A stretch of 10,615 bases of DNA from Hyphomicrobiales bacterium (GTDB lineage: Bacteria > Pseudomonadota > Alphaproteobacteria > Rhizobiales > Aestuariivirgaceae). The translations under genes were made by a program, and so were the position numbers. Positions 7,060-10,615 of this stretch are shown here, piece by piece. Under the pieces are notes generated by a model. That model worked only from the letters and a program-made list of their open reading frames with translations, searched no databases and had not been told where the DNA came from. The stretch lies in the NCBI GenBank assembly GCA_026996935.1, contig JALWJW010000367.1, positions 1 through 10,615 of the forward strand, given 5' to 3'. How positions within the stretch are numbered: the stretch's first letter is position 1; each line of letters starts with the position of its first letter.

Positions 7060-7701
7060 ATGAACATGAGCAAATTTGTAATTTTACTAAATGGTGATGT
7101 GGTTTTAACGCCACGGTTGAAAAAACATCTGACCGGCGGGCGAGTGGTTGGCGTTGATGGCGGCATTAGACATGCTGATGCATTAGGTCTTAAACCTGAA
7201 GTTTGGATTGGCGATTTTGATTCAAGTTCACCGGAAATGAAACAGCGTTGGGCAAATGTCGATCGTCGTTGTTTTTCAAAAGACAAAGATGATAGTGACG
7301 GGGCTTTGGCGATTGCTTATGCCATTGAACACGGGGCCAGTGAGATTGTTTTGATTGGTGCTGGCGGTGGGCGTTTTGATATGGTTGCAAGCCATCATAT
7401 GCAATTGATTGCTTTGGCAAAGCGTAAAATCAAGTGTTGCTCGTTTTGTGGTGCACAGCAGGTTTTGCCGTTTTTTGTCGAACAGGGTTATAGGTTGCGA
7501 TTTGAATTTGAAGCTGAAGTGGGCAGTCTTTTCAGTCTTGTTGGCTTTAGTGATCTGGACGGATTGTCGCTTAGCGGGGTGAAATGGCCCTTGGATAATC
7601 GATTTGTAAAGCTGGGATCTTCATTAACTTTGTCTAATGTTGCGACTGATCGCGTGCAGATGCAATTGTCTTGTGGATATGGAATTGTCATTATTGCGTA
7701 A
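7060..7701 (+). CDS. Thiamine pyrophosphokinase (thiamine diphosphokinase)
   Basis: Cytoplasmic enzyme that transfers pyrophosphate from ATP to thiamine, giving thiamine diphosphate and AMP. It is 213 residues, the usual bacterial size. Family motifs: VDGG (32-35), IGDFDSS (50-56), KDKDDSD (74-80) and GGRFD (103-107), the acidic ones binding magnesium and ATP; the C-terminal half forms the beta domain that binds thiamine (FSLVGFSDLDGLSLSGVKWPLD). In most relatives GGRxD is followed by His; here it is Met108. Two starts are possible, 7060 and 7066 (MSKFVILLNGD, which resembles the usual N terminus better); neither has a clear ribosome site. It diverges from thiBPQ, whose riboswitch begins about 50 bases away, making a salvage unit: import of thiamine, then direct pyrophosphorylation. 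This gene replaces the need for the ThiE/ThiL route when vitamin is taken up. Confidence 0.94.
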   Translation: MNMSKFVILLNGDVVLTPRLKKHLTGGRVVGVDGGIRHADALGLKPEVWIGDFDSSSPEMKQRWANVDRRCFSKDKDDSDGALAIAYAIEHGASEIVLIGAGGGRFDMVASHHMQLIALAKRKIKCCSFCGAQQVLPFFVEQGYRLRFEFEAEVGSLFSLVGFSDLDGLSLSGVKWPLDNRFVKLGSSLTLSNVATDRVQMQLSCGYGIVIIA

Positions 7702-7791
7702 GGTCAGGATCCTAAGGCAAGATGTCTCGAGAGGCAAATTTATTTGAATGTATGCGCTCTATGGTTGAACTTACCTTTGGGAAGTGCATAT

Positions 7792-8274
7792 ATGTCAATT
7801 ATGACACGGGGAAGTTTAATAGGATTTGGCGTATGCTTTGCTGCGACGGCCGGGCTGATGGTCTGGTTGTTCAGTTTCGAATCATTGCCGCCAATGCCGA
7901 AATCTGAAGTTGCCAAAAGTGCGTTGGAGCGCAATTTGGAACGCAGTTCTGCGCCAAAAAAGCCGTTTGAACGTACGTATAAAATCAGTGACGGTTCACC
8001 GCCGGACCCAAATGCTGCTCTAAATATTGTTATTGAGCCGGGAACTAAAACCGCACCTATACCTGTTCATACCGGTAAGGTTGATCTGGTTGTTACTGCT
8101 GTGGGGCTTCGTATGCGGGCAGGCCCTAGTTCACGGACCGAACCTTTAGGTAATTATTCTCGCGGGGCAAAGTTTACTTTTTTTGAGGAAAAGAACGGAT
8201 GGGCGCTGGTTCAAAGTCTGGAAGATGGTAAAAAGGGCTGGATGTTCAAGAAATATATGGGCTCTGGCGAGTAA
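7792..8274 (+). CDS. Membrane-anchored SH3b-domain protein
   Basis: Small protein of 160 residues with one N-terminal hydrophobic segment (about residues 8-28, GFGVCFAATAGLMVWLF), a Pro- and charge-rich linker (about 30-92), and a C-terminal bacterial SH3 domain (about 94-157) with the diagnostic LRMRAGPSSRTEPLG and WALVQ..DGKKGWM. Such domains bind peptidoglycan or other periplasmic ligands, so the domain probably lies in the periplasm, tethered to the inner membrane (inference). The start at 7792 is chosen because GGGAAG lies 7 bases upstream; the frame opens at 7744, but the extra 16 residues have no ribosome site and would precede the membrane segment. An ATG at 7801 is a third option. 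It follows the pyrophosphokinase gene by 90 bases on the same strand, with no functional link evident. The exact role is not known. Confidence 0.8.
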   Translation: MSIMTRGSLIGFGVCFAATAGLMVWLFSFESLPPMPKSEVAKSALERNLERSSAPKKPFERTYKISDGSPPDPNAALNIVIEPGTKTAPIPVHTGKVDLVVTAVGLRMRAGPSSRTEPLGNYSRGAKFTFFEEKNGWALVQSLEDGKKGWMFKKYMGSGE

Positions 8275-8301
8275 ATGACTGACTTTGCCGCCTAAATGGT
8301 T

Positions 8302-9411
8302 TTAAGCAGATTGTTCAAGTTGTTGAATTTTCACCCGTGAGTTGGGCAACCAAAGGCCGGTAATATTTCCATTTTCGACATTGCTTTGAAATAATGGTCT
8401 GCCGCCGTGTATTATCATGGCCTGATTGATGATTGGCAGGGTTAAATCCAAACTCCAGTTATCAGATTTAAAGTCAATAAGATCGCCAGCGAGAATGTTC
8501 AATTCGTTCTCGATGTCGATTGTATGTTTTAACGGGCCGTTGTCACGGATGGAAAAGACAAGAGAGCCGTCGCGCTGCCCGCCAAGTAAAATTTCAACAG
8601 TGCCGCCATTGGGTGATGATTCAATAGCGCGTTTTGTTGCTCGTAACAGAACGCTGGTCCAAATTTCAGGGTCAACATTAATAGAAATATCAGCTAAGGT
8701 TTTTCGCCCGATAAGTTTGACAGCTTTTTGCCGGGCAAATGTCTGGCAGGTATTGACTGTTGCTTCAATTACATTATTGGCATGTAAATTTTGTGTTTGC
8801 CTTGGTTTTGTCTGTGTTAGCAATTGCGATAACTCAATAGCGTCAGACAGATAATCTTTACATTGTTTTGGGGCCGGTTGGTCTGGTGTGGAATTTGATG
8901 TGATTTGTATATTTGGTTGCAGCGCGCACGCCATTAAAGCAAGCAGATTGTCTTTGGTTCTATTGGCTTTATTGCTGAAGGCACGCGTGGCGCGCAGTTC
9001 GCGTTCTGTTTGACCGTGTTTTAAAACAAATTTGATTTCATACTGGAACAATGACCAGTTGATCGGTTTGGTGACAAAACCTGAAGCGCCAGAGGAAAAG
9101 GCGCGCTCAATGGCTTCCTGGTCGCCGCGACTGGTGGCAACAATAAGTGGCAAGTCAACTGTTTTGGGAGTCTGGCGCAAATATTGAATGAGGCCAAAGC
9201 CATCTAGGTTTGGCATGCCCAGATCAATAATGGCAAGATCAAAATGTTCTTGTGAAAGCTTGTCCCAAGCCAGTTTTCCATCTTCAACGCAGGTTACCAC
9301 AACATCATCACCAAGACGTGCCATCATCATTTCTCGCATGATGGGGTCATCATCGGCAGCAAGCACCTTATAGCGCTTCTTGATGGGTGTTTGTTGGTTT
9401 TGCATTGTCAT
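8302..9411 (-). CDS. Response regulator receiver fused to a degenerate histidine-kinase core
   Basis: A 369-residue cytoplasmic signalling protein with no membrane segment. Residues about 14-130 form a complete receiver domain: acidic pocket Asp20-Asp22, phosphoacceptor Asp63 in IIDLGMPNLDG, Thr93 and Lys115 (VTKPI). The remainder reads like a histidine kinase that has lost its chemistry. LLALMACALQPNI (156-168) aligns with the H-box FLATMSHELRTPL, putting Cys162 at the phosphorylated His. The ATP-binding part keeps RAIESSPNGGTVEI (261-274) but Arg261 replaces the N-box Asn; the G1 box is DNGPL (290-294), and no GTGLGL G2 box is seen. It should thus accept phosphate but neither autophosphorylate nor bind ATP normally. 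Function may be as an adaptor or phosphate sink. It is divergent from a sensor kinase gene 167 bases away, a plausible partner. The start at 9411 or 9405 is uncertain, as neither has a strong ribosome site. Confidence 0.85.
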   Translation of the reverse strand: MTMQNQQTPIKKRYKVLAADDDPIMREMMMARLGDDVVVTCVEDGKLAWDKLSQEHFDLAIIDLGMPNLDGFGLIQYLRQTPKTVDLPLIVATSRGDQEAIERAFSSGASGFVTKPINWSLFQYEIKFVLKHGQTERELRATRAFSNKANRTKDNLLALMACALQPNIQITSNSTPDQPAPKQCKDYLSDAIELSQLLTQTKPRQTQNLHANNVIEATVNTCQTFARQKAVKLIGRKTLADISINVDPEIWTSVLLRATKRAIESSPNGGTVEILLGGQRDGSLVFSIRDNGPLKHTIDIENELNILAGDLIDFKSDNWSLDLTLPIINQAMIIHGGRPLFQSNVENGNITGLWLPNSRVKIQQLEQSA

Positions 9412-9578
9412 CAGTCTAACCGTGTACGGAATTTTGTGACTCCACCATAAAGCTAAAAAGTTAAGCAGATATTGTTAAAAATTTTATTGTTCTGCTTGAG
9501 TGGAAGGGCATCGTTAACCAATGCAGGGTACTATTTGGCTAAGGTTTTAGCGATTTTCTCAAGTGACTTTTATTTTTC
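9412..9578. promoter_or_regulatory. Divergent regulatory region between the two signalling genes
   Basis: A 167-base A/T-rich spacer that must carry the promoters of both the receiver-pseudokinase gene (minus) and the sensor kinase gene (plus). I found no pair of boxes good enough to call on either strand. Its notable content is the inverted repeat at 9463-9497, listed separately. No reading frame of substance is present. Confidence 0.5.
9463..9497. repeat. Inverted repeat in the divergent promoter region
   Basis: Arms AAGCAGA (9463-9469) and TCTGCTT (9491-9497) are perfect 7-base inverted copies, separated by 21 A/T-rich bases that themselves contain TATTGT twice (9470-9475 and 9485-9490) in direct orientation. 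The centre-to-centre distance of the arms is 28 bases, between two and three helical turns. It could be an operator bound by a dimeric or looping regulator, or simply chance in A/T-rich DNA. It is not a terminator, as the loop is too long and no T-run follows. Confidence 0.4.
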
Positions 9579-10615
9579 ATGGCAAAAAACAAACATCAAT
9601 CCATTGGGCGTAAGATAACATTGGTTGTTTTAAGCGCCGTGGTTGCTTCGGTGATGACGGCGACAAGTTTCTTTTTGTGGCGTCAGACATCTGATGCTTT
9701 GCAAATTCGTGAAGCCCAGGTCAGGGCTACTGCTTTGGTGTTTGCTTCGGTGATTTCTGAGCATGTGAAAAACAATGACCGTACTCAGACACTGATTGCC
9801 TTGCGAGCAATTGGTAAGATGCCAAGTGTACCTTATGCCGTGGTTTCACGGACTGATGGTTCGGTGCTTGCCGTGCTGGGTACGGCGATTATTTTATCAA
9901 ACCAAAAGAACGTAAAAAAAGCAAAAAACAATGGTTCGGGTAAAAATAATAAATCTGTTTTTTCGTTGATTAACTCAACCACATTACCGGTTTCTGTTCC
10001 TGTGATAAATGGTGGTCAAAAGGTTGGTACTTTATTGATGCTTACCGATGTTTCGGATTTGCGTCAGCGATTAATTGATGGTTTTTTAATGGCCGGTATT
10101 GCTGTTTTGTTGGCGGGCATGATTGGTATGTTGATCGCGTCACGTATGAAAGGCAGAATTACAAAACCCATTAAGGGGCTGGCAACGGCGATGGCGCAGG
10201 TGCAAACCACCCATGATTTTTCAACGCGGGTGGAGCGGCAAAGCAATGATGAAACCGGCCAGTTGGTTGATGCATTTAATGAGATGTTATCGCATATTAG
10301 TGATCGCGATGAAAAGCTGGCGCACCATCGTGAAACGCTGGAACAAACTGTCCAAGAACGCACCCATGAATTAAGCATTGCCAAAACCCATGCTGAAGAA
10401 GCCAATATGGCAAAGTCAGACTTTTTGGCAACAATGAGCCATGAGATTCGAACGCCAATGAACGGGGTGATGGTGATGGCCGAATTGTTGGCTGGGGCCA
10501 ATTTAATGCCGCGCCAGCAACGCTATGCCGAAGTGATTGTGCGCTCTGGCCAAAGTCTTTTAACGATCATCAATGATATTCTGGATCTGTCAAAAATTGA
10601 AGCGGGCAAGCTTGA
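9579..10615 (+). CDS. Sensor histidine kinase, 3' end missing
   Basis: Inner-membrane sensor kinase whose frame opens at the ATG at 9579 and runs off the window after 345 complete codons (ending at 10613). Layout: transmembrane segment 1 at about 13-35; a periplasmic stretch at about 36-166 whose start (TALVFASVIS, then LIALRAIGKMPSVPYAVVSRTDGSVLA) resembles the CHASE8 sensor domain; transmembrane segment 2 at about 168-188; HAMP at about 189-243 (ITKPIKGLA..., DETGQLVDAFNEM); a coiled-coil linker (about 243-280, RETLEQTVQERTHEL); and a HisKA domain with phosphoacceptor His288 in FLATMSHEIRTPMNGV. The ATPase domain, and probably receiver domains as in the BarA-like hybrid group, would lie beyond the window. 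A Lys/Asn-rich insert (about 108-126) interrupts the periplasmic domain. There is only a weak purine-rich ribosome site (AAGTGA) upstream. It is divergent from the receiver-pseudokinase gene. Confidence 0.93.
   Translation, partial: MAKNKHQSIGRKITLVVLSAVVASVMTATSFFLWRQTSDALQIREAQVRATALVFASVISEHVKNNDRTQTLIALRAIGKMPSVPYAVVSRTDGSVLAVLGTAIILSNQKNVKKAKNNGSGKNNKSVFSLINSTTLPVSVPVINGGQKVGTLLMLTDVSDLRQRLIDGFLMAGIAVLLAGMIGMLIASRMKGRITKPIKGLATAMAQVQTTHDFSTRVERQSNDETGQLVDAFNEMLSHISDRDEKLAHHRETLEQTVQERTHELSIAKTHAEEANMAKSDFLATMSHEIRTPMNGVMVMAELLAGANLMPRQQRYAEVIVRSGQSLLTIINDILDLSKIEAGKL

Noticed and set aside
7706..7732. Two perfect 8-base palindromes, AGGATCCT and TCTCGAGA, close together; they contain common restriction sites and could suggest a cloning scar
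   Set aside because: The flanking sequence is continuous natural-looking DNA with no vector or linker features; two such palindromes can occur by chance. They have no loop, so they are not terminators.
7722..7907. 61-residue plus-strand frame overlapping the SH3b gene start
   Set aside because: It is out of frame with the SH3b gene, has no motif or ribosome site, and overlaps the membrane-segment coding region.
9462..9526. TTAA-type CtrA sites in the divergent spacer
   Set aside because: TTAA copies at 9462 and 9474 are separated by the wrong spacing (8 or 10 bases instead of 7 for the full site), and GTTAACCAA near 9513 only partly matches the half-site.
10064..10501. 145-residue open frame on the minus strand
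   Set aside because: It lies wholly antisense to the HAMP/HisKA part of the sensor kinase, whose plus-strand reading matches known domains. The minus-strand product shows no motif.
1..10615. Defence system, prophage, transposon or CRISPR array
   Set aside because: No transposase, integrase, nuclease, terminal repeats or spaced direct repeats were seen. Genes are tightly packed housekeeping and signalling functions with uniform base composition.

Overview
The window looks like a chromosomal segment of an AT-leaning alphaproteobacterium. The evidence is the gene content: a CHASE8/HAMP hybrid-type kinase, a thiBPQ cluster with a divergent thiamine pyrophosphokinase, and a c'/c556-type cytochrome beside a diheme cytochrome c. 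I cannot name the genus. There are no tRNA or rRNA genes, insertion sequences, CRISPR arrays or phage genes. Nine protein genes can be supported inside the window, and a tenth runs off each... more exactly, two of the ten genes present are cut by the window edges. This is mostly ordinary core metabolism and signalling, not a mobile or defence island.

Left part, plus strand (about 1-3490). The 3' portion of an AMP-forming acyl-CoA synthetase enters from the left. After a gap of about 100 bases comes a compact three-gene run: a c'/c556-type monoheme cytochrome, a membrane-anchored diheme cytochrome c, and a short-chain dehydrogenase of the sniffer/C-factor type. The two cytochromes are probably made together and act in the periplasm. 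The dehydrogenase is cytoplasmic and may only be a passenger of the transcript.

Middle part (about 3507-7701) is a vitamin B1 uptake locus. On the minus strand a TPP riboswitch leads thiB (periplasmic binding protein), thiP (fused permease) and thiQ (ATPase). The thiP and thiQ genes overlap by 8 bases. On the plus strand, starting about 50 bases beyond the riboswitch, lies a divergent thiamine pyrophosphokinase gene. Together they import thiamine and convert it to thiamine diphosphate, and the product shuts down import through the riboswitch. The leader between the aptamer and the thiB start shows no terminator, so control is probably at translation. A 6-bp complementarity between the foot of the aptamer and the bases next to the start codon is a possible means.

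Right part (about 7792-10615). A small membrane-anchored SH3b protein is followed by two divergently transcribed signalling genes. The minus-strand one encodes a receiver domain joined to what looks like a decayed histidine-kinase core (His to Cys, N-box Asn to Arg, broken G boxes). The plus-strand one is a normal-looking sensor histidine kinase with an intact phosphoacceptor His; it is cut by the window end and has no closed reading frame here. The 167-base region between them carries an inverted repeat. The receiver-pseudokinase protein is the most unusual item in the window.
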